The notes below the pieces were generated by a model. It was not told where the DNA came from. It made no database searches and saw only the letters and a list, made by a program, of their open reading frames with translations. DNA of 64,000 nucleotides from Mycoplasmopsis opalescens ATCC 27921 (lineage in GTDB: Bacteria; Bacillota_I; Bacilli_A; Mycoplasmatales; Metamycoplasmataceae): positions 74,956 through 138,955 of the forward strand of contig NZ_KL544019.1 of the NCBI RefSeq assembly GCF_000712185.1. Reading direction: 5' to 3'. The first letter of the stretch is position 1. The number at the start of each line of letters is the position of its first letter. Below, piece after piece: positions 19,022-29,668 of the stretch. The position numbers were made by a program, and so were the translations under genes.

Positions 19022-21004
19022 ATGAGAAAATTAAAACTATTCCCTGTGATTGGGGTTATGTATACTGCATTAGCAACTATTTCAGTTGTTTCTTGTTCAA
19101 ATCAGGAAAAAGAAATTGATAAAGTTAGAGAAAAATATGACAAATTCAACGAAGAATATAACAAAAAAATTGCTTCATATGCAACAAAAATCAAAGAATT
19201 TAGAAAAGATATTAACGGTAAAGATGAAGCTAAGAAAACTCAAGCTAAAGCAGATTTAGACAAATATCTAAAAAATATTGCGCCTGAAGTAAAAACACTT
19301 AAGGAAGAATACAATAAGTTATTCAAAGAATTAAGTAAAGCTGAAGAAAAATCACACATCAAAACCTTCAAAATTTACCATACAAATGACGAGCATGGAC
19401 GTATTGAATATGATGGTGGAAAATATTCTAATTATTCAGGAATGGTTGGATTAAGTAAATATTTACAAGGACGCGACTATGACCTATTACTTTCAGCTGG
19501 AGACTTAATTCAAGGTTTACCTTTATCAGACAGTGATAAAGGTAAAACAATCACTAAACTTGCCAAGGAAATGAATTATGCTGCTGTGGCAGTTGGAAAC
19601 CATGAATTTGACTTTGGTTTGCAACATATTATTGATTTAAATAATGAAATTAACCCTGATAAAGATAAACCACAAATGCCATTTTTATCATCAAATATTC
19701 GTTGGAAAGAAACTAAAGATGGCCACAATAAAGGTGATAGAGTTTTTAAACCATACATCATTAAGGAAATAAAAGGTGTTAAAATAGCTATTTTTGGTAT
19801 CACAACACCAGATACAGCGTTCACTTCACACCCTAAAAATTCAGTTGATGTTATCTTCGGAGACCCAGTGGAAGAAGCTAGAAAAGTGTTAGCTGAAATT
19901 GAACAAGAAAATGTTAATTTTACAATTGCAATTACTCACTTAGGTGTTAATAGAGAACAAAATAAAGAATGAGAATCTAATTGATTATTGAAAAAAGTTC
20001 CAAATATTGACTTACTATTAGACGGGCACTCACATACTAAAGTAGAATTACATCAAGAAGGTATCGATAGTCATACATATCAAACACAAACAGAAGCATA
20101 TACTAAATATTTAGGAGACATTAACTTACGTTTTGATACTAAAACAGGCAAAATTGTTAATATTAGTTCAACACTTCGTGATATTAATGAAATTACTTCA
20201 AGCATCTTAGGAATTGAGCTTAAAAAATCTGAAAGTAAGCTAATAAATGATCTTAAAGCTGAATACGGAGAAAAAAATAGTGTTGTAGTCTTTAAAAACA
20301 CTGTTGAGTTTATCCATGGGCGCAATGAAACAGTGGATGGAGTTAATGGAACAGTTGGACGTTTAAGACAAACTAACTTAGGTGTCTTTGTAGCTGATGC
20401 AATTGCTTATGAAGTCTATGAAGCTAAACCAAATCCAAATGATAGTTTAACATTAGATAATGTTGTTGGTTTAGTAAATGCTGGTGATTTACGCATTGAT
20501 GTCCCAACTGGCGATATTACCCGTGAAACTATGATAGCCATGAATCCATTTGGTGGACGTGTAAGTGCGGTTAAAGTTAAGGGTGATGTATTAAGAAAAA
20601 CTATTAAGTTTGGAGCAGAATCGTTTAGCAAAGGTGGTTTTGGCCAATGATCTTCAAATGTTGAATTTGACATTAAAAAAGAAATGGTTGACGGTAAGGA
20701 AAAAAGAGTTGCACAAGATGCATCAATTAAAATCAATGGCAAAGAGATTGTAGATAATCAAGAATATATTATTGTTGCTAATGACTATTTAGTGGCAGCT
20801 GGAGATAATTACACAATGTTGAAAACTACTCCATACTATGAAAACAAATCAATGTTAGAAACTATTATTGCTTATGGAAATTATGTAAATAAAGATGAAA
20901 ACTTTAAAGATGATGGAAAAGATAAAAAAGATAATCCATTTGCACATAAACTTTCATACTACGGTGAAGCTTCAACAATTCAAAAAATTAAACATATAGC
21001 TTAG
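19022..21004 (+). CDS. Surface 5'-nucleotidase / metallophosphoesterase lipoprotein
   Basis: A 660-residue lipoprotein (signal peptide ending ISVVSC, Cys25) with a charged coiled-coil spacer (residues ~30-105), then a calcineurin-like domain. Metal ligand motifs are present: HTNDEHG, GDLIQG, GNHEFD, ITHLG and DGHSHT. The C-terminal 5_nucleotid_C domain carries VNAGDLRIDV, MNPFGGRVSAVKVKG and the substrate-stacking region GGFGQW. It releases phosphate from extracellular nucleotides so nucleosides can be taken up, a key scavenging step in mycoplasmas. In-frame TGA codons near 19970, 19982 and 20648 are Trp. Ribosome site AAAAGGAG. Confidence 0.92.
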
Positions 21005-21021
21005 TTAAAAATAATTAATAA

Positions 21022-21227
21022 TAAACTTTCATTAAAAAATTATACTAACAACCAAAATCTCATAAAACACCTATTTTTCTTCAAAAATCCTGAGATTCGG
21101 AGTAAAAAACAAAAAGTGTAAAATTGACTGTTATTTTTAGTCAAAATACACTTTTTTGTTTTTTGCTCCGAAACTATGCAAAAAAATAATGATAATTGCT
21201 GTTAGTATAATTTTTTTGAAAGTTTAG
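21022..21227. mobile_element. Short non-coding derivative of an IS element (MITE-like)
   Basis: The left 65 bases (TAAACTTTC...TTATACTAACAACC...CTTCAAAAAT) and right 45 bases (AATGATAATTGCTGTTAG...GAAAGTTTAG) are nearly identical to the ends of the larger remnant at 22911-23769, and the outer ends are inverted copies of each other. The transposase part is gone and replaced by a long hairpin (21096-21172). No coding capacity. Confidence 0.75.
21096..21172. repeat. 77-base near-perfect hairpin
   Basis: Two 33-base arms start TTCGGAGTAAAAAAC and end GTTTTTTGCTCCGAA, separated by 11 bases, with only a few mismatches. They look like two abutting transposon terminal repeats. The hairpin also sits between convergent genes, so it could stop transcription. 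Confidence 0.7.
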
Positions 21228-21255
21228 TATGTAATTAAACCGTTAAATAAAGATC

Positions 21256-21291
21256 AAAAAACACGTAATTTCAGTATTTACGTGTTTTTTT
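21256..21291 (-). terminator. Terminator of MFS transporter gene
   Basis: Stem AAAAAACACGTAA/TTACGTGTTTTTT, 13 bp, with U-run in both directions; 17 bases after the MFS stop. Confidence 0.85.
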
Positions 21292-21307
21292 AAAAGTTGT
21301 GCATTAA

Positions 21308-22747
21308 TTATTTGTTTGCTGAATTTCGTTTAGATTTAAATATTTTTCTCATTCAATTTGGCATTGATTGTGCATCATCTGATGGTTCTTTAAGTAAAAG
21401 TGTTCCAATAATTGCAATTAGTGAAGCAACAATAATAATTACAAACTCAATAATTCTGTAACTAAAATCGCTTCCGACACCAATTTCTTTTCCAATAAGC
21501 GAAACTAAGCTTATAATGATTAGAACAATTGTAAATGCAATATATCCAAGACCTCAGATTAAACTAAACATTCAGCCTATTGTTTTAGGATTGTTATCTT
21601 TATACTCGTGTGGGAGATTTAATATAACACCTTGAATTCCTCATAAACACATACCGCATAAGAAGCCAAAAATATAGAAGAATACAGTTGCGACTACACT
21701 ATTTTTAGAAACACCATAAATGAATGTTATTAATGAAAGTATGTACATTATGATACCTATCATTATTACAGAAGCAACATAAGTTTTTCTTTTTAAATTG
21801 TATTTTGATCATAGACCTATTGAAATTGGTCCAACAAAAACAGCTGCAAGGAATGCTATATATCAATATCTAATTAGCTTTGTAAAATATGTAAATTCTT
21901 CACTTTTTCTGTCCACACCACTTAATGAATTAAATATAAAGTGTGAAAGTGATGTTGGAAACACAACTGCACAAAGTCATCCACCATAAAGCAATACTCA
22001 TACTCATGTACTTTTTTGTTTGAGATAACCTTTTAAAATTGTTCAACTTCTAGTTTTTGGTTCATTACTTTCAGTGTTTTTAGGTACTTTATCAAATTTA
22101 GAACCAAAGAAGATAAAGATTATTAATGGAATAATATTTAGTGCTGAAATAGTAGTAAAAATAGTTTGTCAATGTTCTCTTATTGATGCAGTGTTTCCAG
22201 TAACAACAAATGGAAGAACAGCAATAATTGTACCTAATGGATAAAATCAAATTCCAAATTGAGATACAATTGCTTTTTGTTTCTTTTGAAAGAAATTAGC
22301 AGCAATAGGTTGAGTTAAAATAATTAACATTGTTCCACCAATTGCCATAAAAGTTCTTAAAATTAAAAATAATGCATAACCTCATGGTTGACCTGGCAAG
22401 TATTGAGCAGGAATTCCAAGAAGAGTTAATACAAGCGCAATTGTGGTTGCATTTTTGTGTGCAAAACGTACTAAAAGTATTGCAACAATTACTGAACCAA
22501 TACCCCTGCCGATTGTAATACCTCAGTTAGCTGCATTGCTAATAAGATCAAATGATGGTGTTTTTTCTATACCAAAGTATCCTAAAAAACCAGGATCTCC
22601 CTTACCACCACCCGCAAGACCAACTGCGAAACCTCAGTTAGCAACGAATAATAGGTATGCAAAGGAAATAAAACCTCATAAGAAAAAGCCATACAAAATT
22701 TTCTTTTTAGGATCTAAAACACGATCAGAGTTTTGTGTGATTTTCAT
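21308..22747 (-). CDS. MFS transporter, probable sugar-phosphate/organophosphate carrier (UhpC/GlpT-like)
   Basis: A 479-residue membrane protein with about twelve hydrophobic helices. The N-terminal layout (KKKILYGFFLWGFISFAYLL, a conserved GITIGRGIGSVIVA in place of the usual cytoplasmic loop, LGIPAQYLPGQPWGYALFLILRTFMAIGG) matches mycoplasma proteins annotated as hexose-phosphate transporters; the exact substrate cannot be read from sequence. TGA (Trp) codons are many. Start ATG has ribosome site AAAGGA. A palindrome TGGAAAAC-N5-TGTTTCCA abuts its TATAAT. The gene is bracketed by IS-derived sequence on both sides. Confidence 0.75.
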
Positions 22748-22792
22748 TTTGTCCTTTATTTGTATATTTACAAAATTAAATTTTGCTTTTTA

Positions 22793-22820
22793 ATTATAAT
22801 GGAAAACAAAAATGTTTCCA
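22793..22820 (-). promoter_or_regulatory. MFS promoter with candidate operator
   Basis: On the minus strand TATAAT spans 22798-22793. Immediately upstream (22800-22820) is TGGAAAAC-AAAAA-TGTTTCCA, an 8-bp imperfect inverted repeat in the -10/-35 spacer, a typical repressor position. Confidence 0.5.
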
Positions 22821-22910
22821 CATTTTGTTGCTCATAATGCAAAAAAAGTTACATTTTTTGACCAAAACACACATATTTGAGTATAAAAAAACAAGCAAAG
22901 CTTGTTAAAT

Positions 22911-23769
22911 CTAAACTTTCGGTAAAAAATTATACTAACAACCAAAATCTCATAAAATAACTATTTTTTTCTTCAAAAATGGTTGTTTTTTATTTTAAAC
23001 ATAAAATTAGTAATTTAACAAATGATAAAAAATCATTCAAAATGATTGTGAAAGACAAAGTTTTTGATGATGTAAATAAGAAATTTAATATTGCTTTGCT
23101 CTATGAACCTATTAAAGAATCAGAAAGAGTTTCATTTTACACTGAGTACTTTACACGCTTAGTTGAGCAAGTTAAAAATATGAAAAAATTAACAAAAGAA
23201 GTTGAACATAATTTTTCTGAATATCTTGATTTTGAGCTTGATGAAAAACGAAGAATTTTAAGTGTAACACCAAAGGAAGAATCATTTGAAAAACATATAA
23301 AAAACGCTTGATATTGTGTCATAGTAACAAACACTGAAAAAACAATTGATGAAGAGCAAAATGCATATCACGATAGAGACAGCATTGAAAAAATGTTTGA
23401 TGGCTCAAAACTCAAACCAACTTAAATAACAACTATTCATACGCTGATGGAGTTTTAGAATCTAACACATTTCTAACCTTTATTAGTGGTATTGTAAGGG
23501 CCTACATAATGTTTTATTGCAAAGATTTAATAGCAAGGAAGAGAAATGAAACATACATCACAATAATTAATGAATTGTCCAAAATTGAAGTGACAAAAAT
23601 ATCAGATACATATCTTCGTAGAAACGCATTTACAGCTAAACAAAAAGAGATTTTAAATGATCTTGAATTAGATACGAATCAGCTTTTGCAATACGTAAAT
23701 TTACTAAATTTAAGATTAAAAAAATAATGATAATTGCTGTTAGTATAATTTTTTTTACCGAAAGTTTAG
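22911..23769. mobile_element. Degenerate IS element (IS1634/IS4-like), both ends present
   Basis: Inverted terminal repeats CTAAACTTTCGGTAAAAAA and its complement bound an 859-base segment that holds only the C-terminal third of a broken transposase. The left end starts next to a hairpin ACAAGC/GCTTGT. The ends are shared with the short element at 21022-21227. Confidence 0.78.
22979..23727 (+). pseudogene. Truncated, frameshifted IS1634-like transposase
   Basis: A first piece (22979-23422) ends with AYHDRDSIEKMFDGSKL, resembling the YRxRxxIEKxFdxlK part of the IS4/IS1634 transposase catalytic domain. It stops at TAA. In another frame NNYSYADGVLESNTFLTFISG (23429 on) continues through IVRAYIMFYCKDLIA to KK at 23727. 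The N-terminal DDE half is missing, so it cannot be active. Confidence 0.7.
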
Positions 23770-23822
23770 AAAATTATGTGAAAACATATTCAAAAAAGCT
23801 CTGTTTTTGCATTTTTCTTTTC

Positions 23823-23846
23823 TTTTTTTTTTTTTTTTTATATAAA
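23823..23846 (+). promoter_or_regulatory. Homopolymeric T17 tract abutting a -10 element
   Basis: Seventeen consecutive T (23823-23839) run directly into TATATAAAAT. The tract fills the -35/-10 spacer of the gene at 23883. Homopolymer length changes at this place switch surface genes on and off in several mycoplasmas; here switching is inferred. Confidence 0.6.
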
Positions 23847-23882
23847 ATGAATTTAGACAACAATGTCTAGAAAGGTTAAAAA

Positions 23883-24500
23883 ATGCATGAAATAAGAAAA
23901 GATTCTTCTGAGGAAAAAGAAATACTTAGAATTGAGTTTATCCCAAAAATAGGATTCTTAGTTTTAGGAATTTTACTTTTTATTATACTGGTTTTTTCAT
24001 TTGTTTTTTTAATGATATGATCTAAAGGTCATCCGTTTTCTCTGCATAGTTATATTTCACAATTGAGTTATGCTTTTGGTTTTGGGTTTTTCTTATGTAT
24101 TAAAATTGGAATAATAGGTATTCTATTATATTTAAAAAACAAAAAGCAAAAAGTTATTATTACTAATAAAAAAATAAAAGGATCGATATATACAAATTCA
24201 ATAAATAAAAAAATTATTGGTTTTAGTAGCTTATATAATTTTTCAATGAGAATCGATCAAATTGATGAAATTCATTCTAATGGATCAAATTTACATTTAA
24301 CGTTTGTTTCTGGTTCAAATAATTCTAAAGAAAAAGAACTAACTTTGTTTAGGGTAAAAAATATAGAAACAGTTCAGGAACAACTTGAAGAATTAATGAA
24401 TGAATCTAAAAATAGCACTGATTTACAATTTGAAATAGAAGCTAAAAAACTTGATTTAGAAAGAGAAAAAATAGAAGTCTTAAAGAATATAAAAAATTAA
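23883..24500 (+). CDS. Two-TM membrane protein with a PH-like (bPH) cytoplasmic domain
   Basis: A 205-residue protein of unknown function. Residues ~20-50 and ~65-90 are hydrophobic. The following segment (KQKVIITNKKIKG, then a set of beta strands with IDQIDEI and LHLTFVSGS) looks like the bacterial PH domain of YdbT/bPH2-type proteins. A charged coiled-coil tail (EAKKLDLEREKIEVLKNIKN) ends it. Ribosome site AAAGGTT. Its promoter contains the T17 tract. The TGA at 24018 is Trp. Function and ligand not recognised. Confidence 0.6.
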
Positions 24501-24534
24501 TTAAATAAAAATAAACTAGAAATACTAGTTTACA

Positions 24535-24563
24535 ACAAACGCCTTTAAGTGTTTGTTTTTTAT
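24535..24563 (+). terminator. Terminator of the PH-like membrane protein gene
   Basis: Stem ACAAAC/GTTTGT with a 10-base loop and T-run; a second hairpin AAACTAG/CTAGTTT (24513-24531) precedes it. Confidence 0.65.
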
Positions 24564-24612
24564 TCAAGCTAAAAAGATAATTTTTTTGCTTTTTTTATTA
24601 AAAAAGAAATAA

Positions 24613-24721
24613 AAAAAGCGGCTCCTTATTCTCCCATCTTTGGTACCTTCGGCGTAAAAGGGCTTAACTACTGAGTTCGGAATGGATTCAGCTGATCCCC
24701 TTTGCTATGACCACTATTAAT
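24613..24721 (-). rRNA. rrf: 5S ribosomal RNA
   Basis: The minus strand reads GTGGTCATAGCAAAGGGGAT, then ATTCCGAACTCAGTAGTTAA, GCCCTT and GATGGGAGAATAAGG, the conserved 5S loops A-E. No 16S or 23S rRNA is nearby, so 5S is unlinked from the main rRNA operon, as reported for several members of the hominis and hyopneumoniae groups. Exact ends are estimated. A T-run follows the 3' end. Confidence 0.92.
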
Positions 24722-24851
24722 ATAACACACTATATTTTTTAAAATAATAATATTTTTTTGCTAAAAAGTGAAAAAGACACTACAAATGTTATCGTAGTAA
24801 AATATATGTGCATATATAAATTAAATATGTAGATAAAAGAAAGGGTTATTT

Positions 24852-27554
24852 ATGAAAAAAAATAAAAAAATTTTCAACTTAGTACTAGGAAGCAGCATTG
24901 CTTTAATAACTGCTCCTATGATTGCATTAAGTTGCAACCGCAGTGGTGATGAAAAACAAAAAGATGAAGAGCAAAAAAAAGAAGCACAAAGACAAATCGA
25001 TGATTTAAAAGCTCAAACCACAAAAGTAAATGAAGTTAAAGCAAAAATCGATGATACAAATAAAGAAATTAAAAAATTAGAAGGAAAAACTGACGAGGCT
25101 AGTGTAAATAAAACTAAAGAGTTAAAAAACCAGTTAAAAGTTAATGAAGAAGAACTTGCAACAGTTGAAAAGAAAATTGAAACAATTAAGCAAGAACTTT
25201 CAAAAGAACAATACCAAAATGGTATTGCTGATTACATTTTATCGGTACGCGATGGCATCGATGCAAAAGTTAAAGCTGCTAAATTAACTGATTTAGGTTA
25301 TCCTTCAAAAGAAACAGCAGAAAAATATGCAAACATTTTACAAGAGACTATTAAAGAGTTAACTATTTTAGAAGGAGTAAAACTTCAAAGTGACTTATTA
25401 GCTTGATATAAAGGTCTTACATATAACTGAGAAATTGAAGCTGGAAACTACACAAGTGGTTTAAGATACTTATTTGCTTCATTCGCATGAGGAACAGCCA
25501 CAACTTATGCTGCTAACTCGTTCTATGAATCAATTTTATTAGATGCTGAAAATGACTTAGAAAAAGCCAAAGCTTGAACAAAAACCTTAGGCGAAGCAGT
25601 CGAACTTGATTTAGTTATTTCAAAAATTCAAATTAAAAATAACTTAAATAACGTTGTTAAAAATGTTTATAAAGATAAACTTTTAGCTTTTGCAAAAGAT
25701 CAAAGTAAGAATGAAATCACAGTTAAAGATTTAATTGGCTTAGATACAAGTAAAAAAGAAGCTGATTATACAGCACAAGATTGAATTGATAAATTCTACA
25801 CAGAATATGCTACAACCTATTACAACGCATCTAAATTTGGTTTCGGTGAAAACGCTGGTGAGCTTAAATTAACCAAAACAAATGATAACGATACAGAAAA
25901 AGAAAATACCATTGAGTTAGTGGATAAAGATGACAAAAAATATAAAATTTATGGTCTTGGTTTAACAGAAAAAGACTTAAACCAAGAAAACATTGGTCTT
26001 GTTAATATTCCTGGAAAACAAGAAGAAGGCTCAATTAATGGTAAAACACTTTATAATCAATTGCTTAAAATGGCTACAACTAGCTCTTATACACCAAAAC
26101 AAGTATTTGATAAAGGTATCGCTTCAACTTTAGCAGCTAAAGATAATATGCTTTTAGTTGCCAAAGAAGCAGCTAATTTAATTGTTGGCGCAACAGGTAA
26201 ATGAGAAGCTAAATTCCAATATGACGATGATGGATTAGGTCCAAATAAAGTTCAAGAAGTTACTCTTGAAATCAGAGATGAAAGTGGAAACATTAACTTC
26301 GAAAACTTCTTAAAATGATTAAATGCTGAAGACTTCTTCTTTGGTCGTGAAGATAAATCATACTATACAGATGATTTAAAAGCAAAATTAAAATCTGATG
26401 AATTTAAGTGAGCTAGAGAAGAATTAACTAAATATGGCTATGACGTTTTAATTGCCAAAGATAACAAAGACAAAGAATATGGCTCAATTACAAATGAACA
26501 ATTCTACTTTGGAGCTTTAGAAGGTTTTAGATGATACAAACAATTTAAAGATACAACTCAAGAATATGGAAGAACATTCTTTGGAAAAGAGGTTCCAGAC
26601 TACAACATTGATACCTACAAATATGAAGGTAGAGATCAACAAGGTGTTGGCGCTTACAACTCAAACTCATTAAAATTCCAATTCAACGTTGACCCTTACT
26701 ATGGCTTACCAAAATGATCTGTTACTTCATTTGCTAACCACGAATCAATGATGGGACACCACAACCAATTAGCTTATGCTAAACACCATTTAGCTAAAGT
26801 TAATGGCAAATCATTAGGCGCTAGTCAATTTGATTACACTTCATACGTTGAAGGGTGAGCTCTATTCATGGAATGATTTGGAATTGAAAATGGATTCTAT
26901 GGAACTAGAGATTTAAACACCGATGATGCAAACTCAGCATTAAAAGATTTCTCATTAGCTAAAGGTATCACAAGCTTCTTTACCGCGAAAGAAGACAAAG
27001 ATATAACTGATGATATGGTTAACCAAATAAAAACGTTACATGGCGGCGTATACTGAACAAAAGTTAATGAAAAATCAATTTATAAAAATGATAAAGAACA
27101 TGCTAAAGCTGCAATTAAGTTAACAAACTTATTACAATACTTTGGTGCTTTAAATGAAGCACAATTGCGTAATATGCGTTTAGCTGTTGATACCAACTAC
27201 CACGGTGAAGGTACGGGAGACACTAACCTTAAAGCTGGTGCTTCAATTAAACAAGTTCGTGAATTTATGAAGAAAAACTCAGCTTTAGGAATTGGTGATA
27301 TTACTTCAGAAAGCAAGAGATACTTTAACTTAGCTGGACAAGCAACAGCTTACAACTCAGGTAAAGAAGTTATGGTTGATTTATACAAACAAGTGTATAA
27401 AAAACTTGGCTTGAGTAGAGAAGAATTCTTAAACAAAGAAGTTGACGGTGTAAAACATGCTGAAATTAAAAAATTCTTTGACTACTTATTAAGAAATAGT
27501 GCATTACCTCTTGATGCATTATCAGCAGTTATTAAATCAGCATACAACATATAA
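24852..27554 (+). CDS. DUF885-family metalloprotease-like lipoprotein
   Basis: A 900-residue lipoprotein (signal peptide, lipobox IALSC, Cys28). Residues ~32-125 are a Lys/Glu/Gln-rich coiled coil that would lift the domain off the membrane. The rest resembles DUF885 proteins: HESMMGHHNQ near residue 630 matches HE..(P)GH..Q, VEGWALFMEWFGIENGFY near 665 supplies the second-ligand region, and NYHGEGTG and GQATAYNSG are family C-terminal motifs. DUF885 proteins are predicted zinc peptidases of the gluzincin type. At least ten TGA (Trp) codons lie in frame, so the intact gene is invisible with the standard code. Likely surface peptidase for peptide scavenging (inference). Confidence 0.78.
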
Positions 27555-27564
27555 TAATTAATTA

Positions 27565-27592
27565 AAAAATCCAGATTAACTCTGGATTTTTA
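27565..27592 (+). terminator. Terminator of DUF885 lipoprotein gene
   Basis: Stem AAAAATCCAGA/TCTGGATTTTT around TTAAC, with T-run. Confidence 0.9.
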
Positions 27593-27607
27593 TTTCTGCT
27601 TTTATTA

Positions 27608-27636
27608 AAAAAAATAGCATAAAAGCTATTTTAATG
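27608..27636 (-). terminator. Terminator of tig
   Basis: Stem AAAATAGC/GCTATTTT around ATAAAA, with U-run on the minus strand beyond the tig stop. Confidence 0.7.
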
Positions 27637-27652
27637 TTTGTTACTAAAAATA

Positions 27653-29131
27653 CTATTTTACAGCTTTTTTATTTGTTTTTTTCTTTGGTTTTTCTTCTTC
27701 TTTTTTAGCTGACTTTTCAGCTTCTTTCTTTTCAGCTTCTAAAATTGATTCAGAAATTTTACCAGCAAATTTCGCTAATTCTTTTTCAACTTTTTCAATA
27801 ATTTTAGCAGCTTTTGAATCTCATTTTGAAGCTAAAAGTTTTTGAATTTTGCGTTCTTCAATTTGTAATTTAATATTTTCTTTGTTTTGTTCATTTGTAA
27901 AGAAGAATGTATCAATCATTGTGGTTGAAAGACCAGATTGCATTGAAGTCATATCTTTTCAAGCTTTGAAATCTTCTTCCATAACTTCAACTTTAGCATT
28001 TAAATCTTGAACTAATGATTGAGCAGCTAAAAGATATTGCATTTGTTTTGTTTCTTCATCAGCAATAATTTGATCAAATTCTTCACTTGATTTTCCAATT
28101 AAACCTAAGTATTCTTCCAATTTAATACCTTGGTCTTTTAATTGTTTTACTATTGTAGCTCTTCTTTTTTCAACTTGTTGTTGCACGAACATTCTGTTAA
28201 CATTGATATCGTTATTTTTCATTACTTGGTGAGCAATATCTTCTAAGAATTTAGCTAATTGTTCAGTTAATTTATTGTTTAAGATGGTGTGTTTGTAAAT
28301 TTCTTTAGCTTCAGCAATAGTTTTAGCGTTTCCCGCATGTAACGATGATAAGTTAGCTTCAGTTAACTTAACTTCTTCTGGTCTTTTTGCTTCAACAATT
28401 TCAACTTCGAACTCAGCTAATTTGCCTTTTAATTTATCTACTGCATATTCAGCAGGGAAAGTAACTTTTATTGTACCTTTTCAGCCAACTTTTTTATTAG
28501 TTAATTGATCTTCAAATGTATCGATAAATGTTTTTGTACCTAATTTTAAATCGTATTTTTCAGCTTCTCCGCCTTCAAATGCTTCACCATCAACATAACC
28601 TTTGTAATTTAAAGTAACTGTATCACCAAATTTTGTTTTTTGGTCTTTAGTTAAAGGTAATTGTAATGCACTTTGTTGCAATCTTTCTTCGATTAGTTTT
28701 TCAACATCAGCTTCGGTTACCTTGATTTGTGGGAATTTAGCTTTGATTTTATCAAGTTTAAAGGTTTTTACATCTGTAGCCAATGGATAAATAATTTCAA
28801 ATTCCGCTTCAGCATCAGATAATTTTAAAATATTAATTGCTGGGCTAGCCGCAATAACTCTTTCTGTTTCTTTTTTAAGCTGTTCAAAAATTTCTTTTGC
28901 ATTAGCTCTAAAGTATGAATCGATTGCATGGTTAAATAATGAAGCTTGTGAAACGTGTTGTTTTGCAATATGTGCAGGCACTTTTCCTGGACGGTAGCCG
29001 TTTACTTTAACTTTTTTAAATAATTCTTTTTCGGCTTCACTTAATAATTTAGCTCAAGCTTCATTTTCAAGCTTAACGATTTTTTTAATTTCGACATTTT
29101 TTTCATCGATGATTATTGATTTTTTACTCAT
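27653..29131 (-). CDS. tig: Trigger factor
   Basis: Ribosome-associated chaperone and prolyl isomerase, 492 residues. The ribosome-binding signature is VNGYRPGKVPAH; the FKBP domain follows (FGDTVTLNYKGYVDGEAFEGG ... LKLGTKTFIDTFEDQL ... VTFPAEYAVDKLKGKLAEFEVEI, residues ~160-245); the C-terminal substrate cradle is helical. It ends with a Lys/Glu-rich tail of about 40 residues (KKEEEKPKKKTNKKAVK) beyond the usual domain. Two TGA codons (28479, 27957) are Trp. Its own TATAAT (29159-29154) and ribosome site AGGAGA precede the ATG. Confidence 0.95.
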
Positions 29132-29221
29132 TTTTCTCCTAATTTAATAAATAATTATAATATTAATATTTTAATATAAAAACTAATATTAATATCTAAT
29201 TTTTATAAAAATGATAATATG

Positions 29222-29668
29222 CTATTTATGATATTTGCTTTTTTTAATTATTTGAAAACCTCTATAAATTTGCTCTGCTAGCATTATTCTAAATAATTGA
29301 TGCGGAAACGTCATTTTTGAAAAACAAATTCGTTGTTTATAAGGGATTAAGTTTTCGCTTAGACCGTCCGAACCACCAATGATAAAAGTTAAGTTTGCAT
29401 TATTTTCTAATATTTTTGACACTTCAATGCTATCTATATTTTGTCCTTGCAATGAGCATAAAATAATATTATCTTCGGTAGTTATTTTTTTTAAGAGCAA
29501 TTCAGTTTCTCTTTGTTTTTTTAGATCTAAATTACGTTCATTAATAAGCTCTTTTAATTCAATTATTTGTAATGAAGCATCAAGGGATATTTTACTAAAA
29601 TATCTGTCCCACAGTGCTTTAAAGTCTTTTTCTAAAGTTCCAAATGCAATAATTTTAATTTTTCTCAT
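29222..29668 (-). CDS. rlmH: 23S rRNA pseudouridine-1915 N3-methyltransferase
   Basis: SPOUT-family methyltransferase, 148 residues, acting on helix 69 of 23S rRNA in the assembled ribosome with S-adenosylmethionine. The trefoil-knot motifs are present: [13 protein letters not shown] and the C-terminal [20 protein letters not shown]...KYHK. Start [10 protein letters not shown] is chosen over an upstream GTG (29683) because it matches the family N-terminus. It overlaps the end of mnmG by 14 bases, so the two are coupled. Confidence 0.94.
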   Translation of the reverse strand: MRKIKIIAFGTLEKDFKALWDRYFSKISLDASLQIIELKELINERNLDLKKQRETELLLKKITTEDNIILCSLQGQNIDSIEVSKILENNANLTFIIGGSDGLSENLIPYKQRICFSKMTFPHQLFRIMLAEQIYRGFQIIKKSKYHK

